Assembly: GCA_039707655.1 (NCBI GenBank)
Contig: CM077676.1
Span: forward strand, 190,336,936-190,400,935
DNA from: Elymus sibiricus
Taxonomy: Eukaryota > Streptophyta > Magnoliopsida > Poales > Poaceae
Direction: 5' to 3'
Length of the DNA: 64,000 nucleotides
The translations under genes were made by a program, and so were the position numbers. Positions 21,595-33,159 of this stretch are shown here, in pieces (positions within the stretch are counted from its first letter, which is position 1; each line of letters opens with the position of its first letter). The notes beneath the pieces are model-generated. The model saw only the letters and a program-made list of their open reading frames with translations, ran no database searches and was not told the DNA's origin.

Positions 21595-21965
21595 CTCTAT
21601 GTGCTTCACTTAAATTTTTTGAGCTAGGCAGTTGCTCTAGTGCTTCACTTAAATCTTTTTGAGCATGGTGGTGGCTATATTTTGAAGAAATAAACTCTCA
21701 TGCTTCACTTATATTATTTTGAGAGTTGATTAAGATTTTGAAGAAATAAACTCTCATGCTTCACTTATATTATTTTGAGAGTTGATTAAAATTTTGAAGA
21801 AATAAACTCTCATGCTTCACTTATATTATTTTGAGATGGTTAAAATTTTGAAGAAATGAATTCTCATGCTTCCCTTATATTATTTTGAGAATTGATAAGA
21901 TTGAAATTTTGAACAAATATTTGCACTCTCATGCTTCACTTAAATCTTTTTGAGAGTTGATGATA
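21595..21965 (+). repeat. Tandem repeat with TGCTTCACTTATATTATTTT core
   Basis: About seven units of 45-65 bp contain CTCATGCTTCACTTA followed by ATTATTTTGAGAGTTGAT. The three central units are nearly identical, and the outer ones drift. A shorter version occurs at 39,790-39,935 on the other strand in Athila-2. Confidence 0.85.
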
Positions 21966-23278
21966 GTAACGGTAATTTGCACAAGATATGAAGTTGGTCC
22001 CAAAGTGATGAATATTCAAGAGGGATATAAATAAAAACTTTCATATAGATCATTGGATATGATAAGTGTGATTCCTTGCAATAGTTTTGCGATATGGAAA
22101 TGATAATATGCGAGTCATGTTAGTGAGTAATTGTGATTTAGTAAAAATATTAGTGTTAAGGTTTGTGATTCCCTATGCATGCACGTTAAGTCAATAGTTA
22201 TGCAATGAAATTATATCCTACTTATGGTGCATTATTCGGTGTTAGTTGTGTTCAATGCATGTTTATGACCGTTTTCGCTTTTTGGTTGGTTGCTTCTCAA
22301 TCTATTTGCTAGCCTTCATTTGTACTAAGCGGAAATACTGCTTGTGCATCCAAACTCCTTAAACCCAAGTTGTGCCAAATGAGTCCACTATATCTACCTA
22401 TATGCGGTATTTCAATGCCGTTCCAAGTAAATTTACGTGTGCCAACTCTAGTTTTCAAAATAATTTTCCGTTTTGTGTGCCCGTACCGCTCATGAAGCGG
22501 CAGGGGGTGGCCATTATTTTCCATGCTAGGTGTGTTATTCTCACGATGAGTGTTTATTCACTTGTCATTGCACGAGAGAATGGTTGGTAATAGGGATGCC
22601 CAGTCCCACATGAAATCAAATTAATAACAACAAAATTCCTTGGAAAGTGTTGGTATGGAGGGCACCCGTGGATACGGCTAGCCATGGATTGTGAAAGAAT
22701 GGTGGAAAGGAAATAAACTTTACTTTCTGTTTGGGAACCACCGATGATGTGTCTAGCATGGAAAATATTGGGAATTCTCGGTCGTTTTCGATGACAGGAA
22801 AAGCATGCCTCTCAAAATATTTTTATCTCTTTAATTTCAGCTTTGAGCTCTGGCACATTTGACAAATCTCGGCTTCCCTCTGCGAAGGGCCTATCTATTT
22901 ACTTTTATGCAAAAAAAATTTGAGTCTCCATCTTCACTTACAAAAGCACCAACTAGAGAGCACTATTGTCATACTTGTGCATTGGATGTAGCTAATATTG
23001 AGTGTGTTTCATGAATGGATCAATGATTGAGCATAATGGGCTAGGGATAACTTTCTTTAGCATTGATATTTTGAAAGACATGGTTGCTTGTTAGCATGCT
23101 TGAGTATTTATATGTTCATGTCAAATTATAGACTATTGCTTTGAATCATTCAAGTCCAATGTCCATGCTACAAAAGAAAAGAATAAGTGATGAATATGAT
23201 GGGCAGCATTCCACATCAAAAATTCTGTTTTTATCATTTACCTACTCGAGGACGAGCAGGAATTAAGTTTGGGGATGC

Positions 23279-24822
23279 TGATACGTCTCCAACGTATCTA
23301 TAATTTTTGATTGTTCCATGCTGTTATATTATCAATCTTGGATGTTTTTATAATCATTTACAGCAATTATATATCATTTTTGGAGACTAACCTATTAACC
23401 TAGTGCCCAGTGCCAGTTGCTGTTTTCTGCCCTGTTTTTGTTTTACAGAAAATCAATACCAAACGAAGTCCAAATGCCATGAAACTTTTTGGAGATTTTT
23501 TATTGGACAAGATAAACACTAGAAGCTTTGGGAGAGGGCCAGAAGATGAAGGAGTGGGCCACGAGGCACCAGGGCGCGCCCTGGTTCCTCGTGGGGCCCA
23601 CCCAGCTCCGTTTGACCTAATTCTTCCACTATAAATTCAGAAAAAAATCAGAAACCCTCAGGGGAGTCCACGAAATACTTTTTCCGCCGCCGCAAGTTTC
23701 TGTTCCAGAGAGATCCCATATGGAGGCCTTCTCCGGTACTCCGCCGGAGGGGGAATCGATCACGGAGGGGCTCTACATCAACCTTGCTGCCCTTCCGATG
23801 ATGCGTGAGTAGTTTACCACAGACCTTCGGGTCCATAGGCAGTAGCTAGATGGCTTCTTCTCTCTTTTTGATCTTCAATACAATGTTCTCCTCGATGTTC
23901 TTGGAGTTCTATCCGATGTAATCACTTTTTGCGGTGTGTTTGTTGGGAGCCGATGAATTGTGAGTTTATGATCAGATTATCCATGAAATTATTTGAGTCT
24001 TTGCTGCACTCTTTTATGCATGACTATTATAGCCTCGTATTTCTTCTCCGATCTATTGATTTGGTTTGGCCAACTAGATTGATTTATCTTGCCATGGGAA
24101 GAGGTGCTTTGTAGTGGGTTCGATCTTGCGGTGCTCAATCCCAGTGACAGAAAGGGACATGACACGTATGTATCATTGCTACTAAGGGTAAAAAGATGGG
24201 GTTTATTCATACATGAGTTTATCTTGTCTACATCATGTCATCGTTCTTAAGGCATTACTCCGTTCTTATGGACTTAATACACTAGATGCATGCTGGATAG
24301 CGGTCGATGTGTGGAGTAATAGTAGTAGATGCAGGCAGGAGTCGGTCTACTTATTTTGGACGTGATGCCTATATACATGATCATTGCCTTGGATATCGTC
24401 ATGATTATTTGCTTTTATATCAATTGCCCAACAGTAATTTGTCTACCCACCGTATGCTATTTTCTTGAGAGAAGCCTCTAGTGAAACCTATGGCCCCCGG
24501 GTCTATCTAAATCATATTACTAAAACCCTAAAAATATTGCTGCCATTTTCTTTTATTTATTTTATTTTGTATTTTTGTTTCAATCAATCTATCTATCACA
24601 TACAATTTAATCTTGCAATTTACCGCCGAGAGATTGACAACCTCTCGTTTGCGTTGGGTGCAAGGATTTGTTGTTTGTGTGCAGGTGCTGCTAACGAGGT
24701 GTTGCGTGATTCTCCTACTGGTTCGATAACCTTGGTTTCATAACTGAGAGAAATACTTATCTCTACTGTGCTGCATCACCCCTTCCTCTTCGGGGAAATA
24801 CCAACGCAAGCTACAAGTAGCA
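23279..24822 (+). repeat. 3' LTR of Athila-1
   Basis: It is 1,544 bp, starting TGATACGTCTCCAACG and ending AAGTAGCA. It is about 15 bp shorter than the solo LTR because the loop of the GC-rich palindrome at 23,556-23,600 is missing. Confidence 0.9.
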
Positions 24823-26462
24823 CATTGCAGCAGAGTAGAATGACAGTACTTGAATTTGAAAAGATGTTATCATGAATGGAATACACTACAAAAAAACACT
24901 TTCGTGATGATACGTCTTTGTCACAGTAGGTCACGTTTTCTGTCATGCATGTACATCCGTGATGATTTTATGACAGAATCAAGATAGTCATACATGTGTT
25001 GTCGTAGAAGTTTTCCATGACAATACTGAAATTATCATCACGGAAGTGTTCACTTCCATGACGATAAATGTCGCGTCATGGAAGTGTTTTCATCAAGGGT
25101 GACCGACATGTGGCATCCACCATAATGGGTCGCCGTTAAGCTTTCGGGTGCGGGTTTGGATCCGATAACCCGTTAGCAGCCCTATCCAATGGCGATTTTC
25201 CACGTGTAAATTTCTCATTCGCTGGTGGATCCACGTGTCAGCTCGACGTTGTGACAGATGTCATCCATTCATTGGACGGGAGACGCCTATGATGCGTCGA
25301 CACGTGGCACGGCCCAACAGTGGCCCATTTAGGTTAAAAAGGCCGGCCCAGTCAAAATAAGCGGGCTAGCCCATTTATGGCCTAACTTCGTCTGGCCCAT
25401 TTAAAAAAACGGCCCATACGAGATCTGCCAATTCGGCCCGTCAATGCCTGTTAACGATTTGACACCATTGCGGCCCATCGTCTGTTCCATCCTATTAACA
25501 GCCCGCTATGTCTTTGGGCTCATTTGCCGACCGTGGTTCTTTCGGCCTGTTAGAGGCCCATTATAGAGATGGGCCAATTTCTAGGCTGTACGTCTTTCGG
25601 CCCGTTAGAGGCCCATTATAGGCATGGGCCAAATTCCTGGCGGTACTTATTTCGGCCTTTTAGCGGTTCATTAACGATTTGGGCCAGCATCCAGCCTGGT
25701 GTATCTTTCGGCCTGGTAACGGCCCATACCGTAGTTGGGCCATTTACATTCCGACCTGACTTTCGGCCTCTTAGCGGCCCATGTTCTCCATGGCCCAATT
25801 CTAGCCCGACATGACTTTCGGCCTGTTAAAGGCCCGTTCTGTATATGGGCCAACAAATGGCCCGATTGGCTTTCGGCCTGTTAACGGACCGTCACGAAAA
25901 TGGGCTAAGACACAACCGACGATCATTTTGGCCTACTAGTGGCCCGTGGGCTCGTTTCCACTATAGTGGGCCTACCTAGCGTTCGGCCTACTAACGGCCT
26001 GATAAGAGCCCACATTACGATGGGCCCACATTCGAGGCCCAAATCCATTTCTGCCACGCGACGGCCCATAATTGTAACGGGCCTCGTAGATGGGAACATC
26101 CGAGCAATTATGGGGCCACGTAGATTGGGCCTGTTGGACGCCGTTCTTCGATAGCATATATAACAACATAGAACTATCCTACTCTAGTTCCTCAAAAAAA
26201 GAACTATACTACTCTACAATCCCCTAAAAAAACTACACTATACTATAAAGAGATTTAAGGCATAGAAACGAAGAATAATCCTACACTATACAATAAAGAA
26301 ATTACAGCAGATTACATCCACTGGGCATCATAGTTCACCAACAGTGATAATAAAGCGTAAACAAACAGCAAATTACATACACATGGCACATACAGCTCAT
26401 ACATCATGGGCGCGCATCAACACAACCTACCATTTGAACTATAATCTCTTCAGAATATAGAA

Positions 26463-26740
26463 TTGGCCGGATTCAGATAGCACAAATTTCAGTCTGCAAA
26501 ATCTCCACTTTCTTTGTGGTTTCCTCAGACTCTTGTTTCATTTTTTGACTGTTGCATCTTTTGTCTGCACCTCCAATCTCAACATGTTGATTAAATCTTG
26601 ACACTCATATGCACGTTGTCTTGCCACCTCTAGTTGACGCTCTAGAACATCAGCACATTCCAATTCCAATCCATAATCATTTGGTAACGGCAATGCCACA
26701 CTGCTCTGAGAGCTTTGTGTTGATGTCAGTTTATCCTGAA
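26463..26740 (-). pseudogene. Coiled-coil C-terminal exon of the CACTA-2 gene
   Basis: The minus strand reads ADVLERQLEVARQRAYECQD and then LINMLRLEVQTKDATVKK before a stop. One base further the frame continues MKQESEETTKKVEILQTE and ends at a second stop near 26,463. That suggests a 1-base slip in an A-run. The heptad-like pattern fits the coiled coil seen at the end of Ptta/En/Spm-type plant transposase proteins. The gene is transcribed toward the left terminus, like the CACTA-1 counterpart. Confidence 0.5.
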
Positions 26741-27648
26741 ATGTTTCTGTAAGTACACATGACTACAGCAAAAATATAGTTACAACAGTGAAGCGAGCAA
26801 GACAGACTATCTTGTACATGGCAAAACAGGACTAACAATAATGCACACGTCATGAAGCATAAGCAGGTGATATTTTAAAAAGTATAAAGATGGCAGTATG
26901 TGCAGGCCACATACAGAAATCTCTCTTAGCTCACCAAAGGAGCATGATGTTGGGGCCAAATCCAAAACACAGACAGGTTACAAATTTAAACCACGCGCAA
27001 CTACTGAACATTAGATATATCTTGCGTATAAGTAAGCAAGCAGTTAGCCATTGTGTAGCTCGTATTAACTAGCTGGAACATTGTGTGCCATGTTTCAAAA
27101 GAGTCTTAGGGAGCATAATGAACTGCATAGGGATTCATACAAACCTACTACAGCAAGCAAAACTATGCAATCATTAGCCTCGTATAAACTAGATTGTGAG
27201 CCTCATGCAGTAATAGTTGGTTAATGGACTTCAAAGCTACAGGCACACTTTGCCAGAGTAATGAAATGGTAAGGCATTTAATTATGTCAACTAATAGTTA
27301 TACAAGTACCCTACACGAGGCAGCATTGTTTGGGCATCTAATTAACTGAGGACAAATAAAGCAATTGAAAAGAGCAATTGTGCCTGAAGCAAACAACCAA
27401 TTAAACTATTGTGTTGGCAACATGCATACATGCACACCTCAATAACATCCTTGGCCTGGCTAGATTTGAATCAACTGATGTATCTTCTATTTATGGAACA
27501 AGTAATGTAACATAGTTTGCCCCCGATGAAGTATCTCAACTAGTATGTACTCAAGATCCTAGTAATGATAGGGAGGCTAATGATGTGAACATGCGTTTGG
27601 TTATGACATTTATGACGTCGAGAACTCTACCATAGCAGGAAGGAGTTT

Positions 27649-27802
27649 CTCACTCTGTTCACTAATATAAGATGTTTTAGATATTTAAATGTAGACTACA
27701 TCCATACCGAAATGAGTGAACAGACACATTAAAATGTGTTTACATACATCTGATTTAGGAAAAAGTTAGAACATCTTATCTTATAATAGTGAGCGGAGGG
27801 AG
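27649..27802. mobile_element. Stowaway-type MITE, left end decayed
   Basis: The right end GTGAGCGGAGGGAG is followed by TA. The left end CACTCTGTTCACTAATATAAG has lost its CTCCC. The interior GATGTTTTAGATATTT and AACATCTTATCTTATA are inverted partners. About 154 bp. Confidence 0.8.
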
Positions 27803-27895
27803 TATTAATCAATGGCCCAATGACTGGGTTACAGGTGAAGAACCCTACGCAAGTACAATGTGAGACAAATAGGATGTCCTGGTAATTGTAATACA

Positions 27896-28600
27896 GTGAC
27901 TTACCATAACTGGTTGTACAGGCTCAGTGCTGCACCCCCTCTGCAAGGTGACACAAACTAGTTACAGGTCTCCTTACATGGAAGATAAATATGCATATTT
28001 TCCAGTCTCTGGGTAACACCAAAGCTTGAGTTTATAACAAAACGACACCACATAATGAAACATGCCACATCTCTAGCACACACTCAAATGAGAATTTACT
28101 ATGTGTGCGCTATGTATAAACTAGGCGTACCTTCATGAACTGGACCTCCACGTACTCTTGGGGAGCCTAGTTTAGTGTACAGGCAAACCTTTATGTCACC
28201 TATGAGTTATACGAGCCCTCACTACAGCAGCCATTAGTGTTTAAATCATTGACAAGCTCCGTTAGGTCATGAAGAGCAAGTAATCGAAGCAAACAATTCT
28301 AATATGGCTGGCTGATACAAACAAGCAATTGAACACATGTGTGAGCAAATCATGCACAACACTGAATTACATATCAAGAAAACAAGCATAGAAGGAGGCT
28401 TAAAGACCATCACTTGATTGACCAGATTTAGGAGGCATTTAAACATCATGTGCAATGTACGAACTAGCATAAACATTGCATATTTCAGATTCTATAATGA
28501 GATGCACATGTATTAGGTTATGCCATGTATGATGCCTAAATCTACTCTACAGCAGGCAGTAGTGATTCATCATTGCACGCACAATTGAATTGCAGGTTAA
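27896..28600 (-). other. Exon-bearing segment duplicated at 56,449-56,840
   Basis: On the minus strand an acceptor (CCTTGCAG) and donor (ATGGTAAGTCAC) bracket a short exon encoding GCSTEPVQPVM-like sequence. The copy at 56,449 has the same donor and a related exon (GSGEPIQRGM). Flanking phrases such as GGGAGCCTA-TTTAGTG and CAGCAGGCAGTAGTG also recur. This is an internal duplication of the CACTA-2 gene region. Function of the exon is unknown. Confidence 0.45.
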
Positions 28601-28814
28601 GGACCAGTTCTTTTCCACCTTTTGAGAGCTTATTGTCAAAATAAGCCATAAAAGCTCTAAAGAACTCGTTTTTGAGTTATGGGCTTGGCCTGAACTTATT
28701 TCCACCATCCATTCCTTCACAATGAGGAAAAGCTTGGGGGGGGGGGTTGCTTCCCGTATAAGCTCACTTAAAACTGAAGGGGTATACCCAATGTTTTTAA
28801 GGCAGTAAGGCGAG

Positions 28815-29285
28815 TGTCGGTGTAAAAACCGGCAGACCTCAAGGTAGGGGGTCCCGAGCTGTGGATCTCGGACAGATGGTAACAGGAACAGGGAGACGAT
28901 GTTTACCCAGGTTCGGGCCCTCTTGGTGGAGGTAAAACCCTACGTCCTGCTCTTGTTTATATTGATGGAGAAGTATCAAGTACAGAGTTGATCTACCTCG
29001 AGATCGTACGATCTTGTCCTAAGGCTAGGTGAATGAGATTGTGTTGAGGTCCCCTCTACGGGCTAAACCCTTCGGCTTATATACATGCCGGGTAGGGTCC
29101 CTAGGGTTACAGGGTAGGCATCCAGGCGAGGAGGTGGCAGGAAGAGTCTTGGAGTACACGCCAAGTCTTTGGTAGATGCAGTCTTGTTCTTCCGGAGTCC
29201 ATCTCGATAATAATGAGGGCCCACCGGCCCAGTCCGAGGAATATGGGCCGACTAGACTGGTACCCCTTAGTCCAGGACACCGTCA
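28815..29285 (-). repeat. 3' LTR of Tat-2 (left copy)
   Basis: It starts TGTCGGTGTAAAAACCGG and ends CACCGTCA on the plus strand. It is followed by GTAGCCCCCGAACTGG, which read on the minus strand is the polypurine tract CCAGTTCGGGGGC next to the LTR. Confidence 0.9.
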
Positions 29286-29759
29286 GTAGCCCCCGAACTG
29301 GTCTTCTACGCCGAGGACGATCTCTTCGACGGTGGTAACTTCGAATCCGAAGTCCTTGGCTTGACAGACGAGTTCCCCTTCGAAATTCTGGATTTCTTAG
29401 CCGCCCTTCTAAGGAGTGGTGTCTTGTAGACGAGATTCAGCTGGGTTCTCTGTCCATCCGGAGTCAGGAGTTAGCTTAGCCTTGAAGGCTAGCCACCCAG
29501 GTGTGAATAGTACCTCATAGTCTGACAACTTTATCGAAGCGGCTCTACCCACGATGGGTCAGGCAGTTACTGCTTATCTCAAATCGTTGTTCGAGGCTGC
29601 CTTTCTACTGGCACATCCCGTCAAGGTGGGGATCATGCCCATATTTTCAGGGATATCATCAAGATTTTGTTTCCCCCCATGCGTGTAACGGCATCTTCGG
29701 AGGAGGAGAGTGGCGTTTTTATCGGCGCAGCAAGGGGGACTCTTGACCTTTCTACGGCC

Positions 29760-29765
29760 TATAAG
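29760..29765 (+). promoter_or_regulatory. TATA box of the Tat-2 antisense gene
   Basis: TATAAG in CCTATAAGAGTAAAAAG lies 133 bp upstream of the ATG at 29,893. The aligned position in Tat-1 has TATATAAG (12,818). The same spacing and flanks in both copies support a promoter. Confidence 0.55.
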
Positions 29766-29892
29766 AGTAAAAAGTAAACAGAGCATGTAGCCACGCTCCC
29801 ATTTCCCCCATCTTTTGCTTCCTCGAGCTCCAGCGCCCAGATCTAATCTTGCCTCCTCCCTCCTCTGCGCATCAAAGCTTTCCTGCCAAGCC

Positions 29893-32800
29893 ATGGCCGA
29901 CACCCTCAAAGGGCACTGGGGGGGGGGGGGGGGGGCTCCATCGTGACGGAGGGCATGCTCCAGGAGCTGCGGAGTGCGGGGTATATCCCCGCCAACGTCA
30001 CCGCCCGCGCTCCCGACGCCGACCAGCAGGTGCCCGCCCCAACCCTGGGGAGCGGGTAGTCTTCATCCCTCACCTCATCAGAGGCCTGGGGTTCCCGCTG
30101 CACCCATTCGTGCGTGGGGTGATGTTCTACTACGGCCTCGACTTCCACCACATGGCCCCGAATTCCATCCTCCACCTCGCCTCCTTCATCACGGTGTGCG
30201 AGGCCTTCCTCCGCATAGAGCCGCACTTCGGCCTATGGCTGAAGACCTTCGGCGTTAAGCCAAAGTCCAACGGCTCCGAGCTGGCGGAGTGTGGGGGTGC
30301 CATGGTCAGCAAGAACCAGGGGCCGCCTGGTTCGATGACACCTTCATCGAGACGGTCAAGGAATGGCAGCGGGAGTGGTTCTATATCACAGAGCCGCTCG
30401 CCGCTGGCCAGACCGAGGTCCCAGCTTTCTCGGCTGGGCCTCCAAAGAAGCTCAAGTTTTGGAAGGAGAAGGGCGTCCTCTGGGGAAACCCCGAGGAGGT
30501 GGAGACGCTAATCAAGAGGATCCAATGGTGGTCCCTCAAGAAGAAACTCCACCTCCCCGACGTGGTCAACGTCATGCTCCATCGCCGCATCCTCCCGCTC
30601 CAACTCCGGGCCACCCCAATGTGGGAGCACAAATCTGGGGATGCCGGACCCGTCCTCAGCTTCTTTCGCTCCTCCCTGACCGGGATGTGGACGCGGCTCT
30701 TCAAGCGGGCCAAGGACAAGATTCCTGAGGAGGGGAAGGATCTCGGCTTCGAGGTCAGCTACGCCGCCACCCCGGTAAGCGCTCAATAGATATACGTTCA
30801 TATTCTTTTCCTGTTAAGTGAGACGGATTTCGATGAATCGATCCATTTCGTATTTGTAGAACTGGGTGACAAAGGTGCAGCAGATGTCGTGCCCAGCACC
30901 ACTTCCGGAGGGGGAGAAGTCCCCTCTGCTCACCGCGCTCCTGACCGAGGAGCCGCACGTGGTGATCCCCAGGGCGGCGAAGCCCCAGAAGGGCAGGATG
31001 GGTCTTCGGGGGCGGGAGACCTCGGTCACCCGGTCCGAGGAGACCCACGCCTCCTCCACCCATGAAAGTGACGGGGGGGAGGACGAGGATAACCTTCCCC
31101 CAAAGGGGAAGAGGGCGGCGCCAGAAGACGCCGAGGCCGAGGCTCGGCTCTCAGGCCAAAAGAGGTTGAAAGAAACCTCGGCCGGGGCGGCTGATGAGCC
31201 CCGGCCTTCGGAGAAGAACATGTTCTCCGATGAGTCCGAAGACGACCCCCTCGCACTAGGGAGGAAGAAGCCGGTGCCTCGATGGTACGCCGCTGTCTTT
31301 TGTACTTGTCTTCACAGTTAAATTCTTTGGCAGGGCTAACACCATGTAAATGTTTTTCCACAGCCCGCCTAGGGCACGCCTAAGCGACTCCTCCAGCGGG
31401 TTACCACCCACCAGCGGGACGCCGGACCGCGCTGCCCCGGCTCCAGAAGGGCTGGGCGAGGTGACGTCGACCCCGGCCCCTCAAGCTGACGTAGCGGGGG
31501 TCAAAGAGGTGGTCATGGCCGAGGTTGATACCTTGGCCCCGCAAGGCCAGGGGGACGAGGTCCCCGAGGTCGTCTAGGAAGGGCTGTGCCAAGCAACGGC
31601 CTAGCCAGAGTATACTTCGGCTCCACCACCGCAGTCGGAGACCCACGAACCCGGCACCCAGGTGCTGGGGCCCGAGGTCATTCCGCCCTCACCTCCCGCT
31701 CCAGGGCGGGCTTGCGTGGGGTGGACCGAAGAGATGGAGGCAACCTTGACAGGCTCCTCCCTCAAGGATGAGCACCGCGCGTTGATTGGCGCGGCGCTGC
31801 AGGGATTCCGGTCCGCAGAGGCCGGAATGCATGAGGTCTTCAAGGGCCTCCTGACGAGCTTTGAGGTAACCCTCTGCCTTTTAAGAAAAAGGATCTTCTC
31901 TGCTTAGATTTATCGATCTTTGTAATTGTCCAAGGGCATATATTATCAATCGTTTTAGACGGCCTGCCTAGTGAGTAGCCCAGGGCCAGTTTTGAAAAAA
32001 CTGGAGTTGGGGTCAAAATATAGGCTCAGAGGAAGAGGTAGCCCCCAGGACTGATGAAACAGGATGTGTGTCCAAAGTGTCCTTAAATTGATTATGGGGC
32101 TCATTAGAAATTGTTTATGCAGGTGTCAACCTCGGCTCCGGACTCCGCCTCTGAGGAGATTGCGGAGATGAGCCGGAAGCTCGAGAGGTCCGAAAAGGAC
32201 CTCGACCTGATGAACAAGCAGGTCGAGCAGTCTCAAGGTAAGTGACCGATGCGCCATGCCTTTCTTTTTGAAGCCTTATTTTGAGCAAAGACTGATGTCT
32301 AACTGATTTGATAACAACAGCATTGGCCGAGCTTGAGAGGCTCAAGGCCGAGCTCTTGACGGCTCGGCAGGAGGTCGAGCAGCAGAAGGCTGCTACGGCC
32401 AAAGCAGAAAAAGACCTAGCCAGGCGCGGGTCCTGGAGGTCGAGGAGACTCTCAAGGGCGTGTATCTCGAACGTGATGCCCTTGAGAAGAAGGAAAAAGA
32501 GACGGGCGAGCAGCTGCGAAAGCTACGCCTGTCTCATGCTGAGCTCCAGACCCGGGACCGGGCCGACCACCACGTGATCCAGCAAGTGGAGCGAATAGTC
32601 ACGGGTAAGCTATATTTACTGCAATGTGTATTTGGCAGCAAGGGGTTCGTCGAGCTCACCCAGGTATGGCGATCCGCAGAGATCTTCGCCGATCTCCCGA
32701 AGAGTGCGGCGGACGCCGGCCTTCATTTCGGCCAGCTGGAGGGCCACGAGGCGGAGAAGGCGTTCTGGAATCAGTTCTAGGAGCCCTCGCAATCGCAGTT

Positions 32801-33158
32801 GCTCAATCATCGGATGAAGCAGCTAGCAGAGCTTCTTCGGATGGTGAGGCTGGCGCTCCAAGACCTCTGCGTCAATATGTGGCCCACGGAGGTGTTGCCG
32901 GCCAGCTTCTTCGGACTCCTGGTGTGACTGCAAGAAGCCGTCCCGCAAGTCGACCGCTGGAAGTGATCCGCGTGTCTGGAAGGGGTGCGGCGGGCGTATG
33001 CTTGCATGAAGACGCACTTCCGGAAGGTGGAGGCGAAGGTTGTTGCTGCGGGCCCCCCCGAAGGGAAGGCGCGCACCGCGGAGCAGTTCTTTGCCGACGT
33101 GGTGGAGGGCGCCCGTCTTACCGAGGCCATGTGTCCTAAGGCTAACTTGTATTTCTAG
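29893..33158 (+). pseudogene. Antisense gene of Tat-2, multi-exon, with the putative gypsy-type transposon domain
   Basis: The gene starts at ATG 29,893 and runs opposite to gag. Exon 1 (to 30,774) contains GLGFPLHPFVRGVMFYYGLD, HLASFITVCEAFLRIEPHF and WFDDTFIETVKEWQREWFYI, which I recognise as the plant putative gypsy-type transposon domain (PF04195 type). Exons inferred from in-frame splice sites: 30,860-31,284, 31,364-31,865, 32,123-32,237, 32,321-32,614, then a last part ending TAG at 33,156-33,158. The middle exons are acidic and proline-rich, and later ones form a coiled coil (LAELERLKAELLTARQEVEQ). Defects: a 16-G run near 29,921, a frame change near 30,300, a stop at 31,575, a frame change near 32,425, and stops at 32,778, 32,926 and 32,962. 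Antisense ORFs are known in Tat elements such as Grande and Retand; their role is unknown. Confidence 0.75.
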
Positions 33159-33159
33159 G

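Larger units (their letters stand above)
18485..24822 (+). mobile_element. Athila-1: defective Athila-type element, 5' LTR half missing
   Basis: The element has the last 479 bp of the 5' LTR (18,485-18,963), a tRNA-Asp primer site, a 4.3-kb body and a complete 3' LTR (23,279-24,822) followed by target repeat CATTG. A polypurine tract AAGTTTGGGGATGC precedes the 3' LTR. The body encodes one long unknown ORF but no protease, reverse transcriptase or integrase, so it depends on other elements. 20,700-23,260 holds noncoding sequence with tandem repeats and PPT-like hairpins. LTR family resembles the Fatima/Sabrina group of wheat; exact family not certain. Confidence 0.85.
24894..28600. mobile_element. 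CACTA-2: second CACTA-like element, left part
   Basis: The end CACTACAAAAAAACACTT starts at 24,894 in the same orientation as CACTA-1, and the subterminal TGGGCC/GGCCCA array runs to about 26,140. A gene on the minus strand ends near 26,463. The sequence continues after the Harbinger-like insertion at 56,394. It appears to be inserted in the internal sequence of CACTA-1 (flank ...GAATGGAATA). 26,760-27,640 has no feature I can name. Confidence 0.65.

Noticed and set aside
30381..31361. Several 100-135 codon ORFs on the minus strand over the Tat-2 antisense gene
   Set aside because: They mirror the GC-biased plus-strand exons. The plus strand has the recognisable domain, splice joints and the coiled coil.
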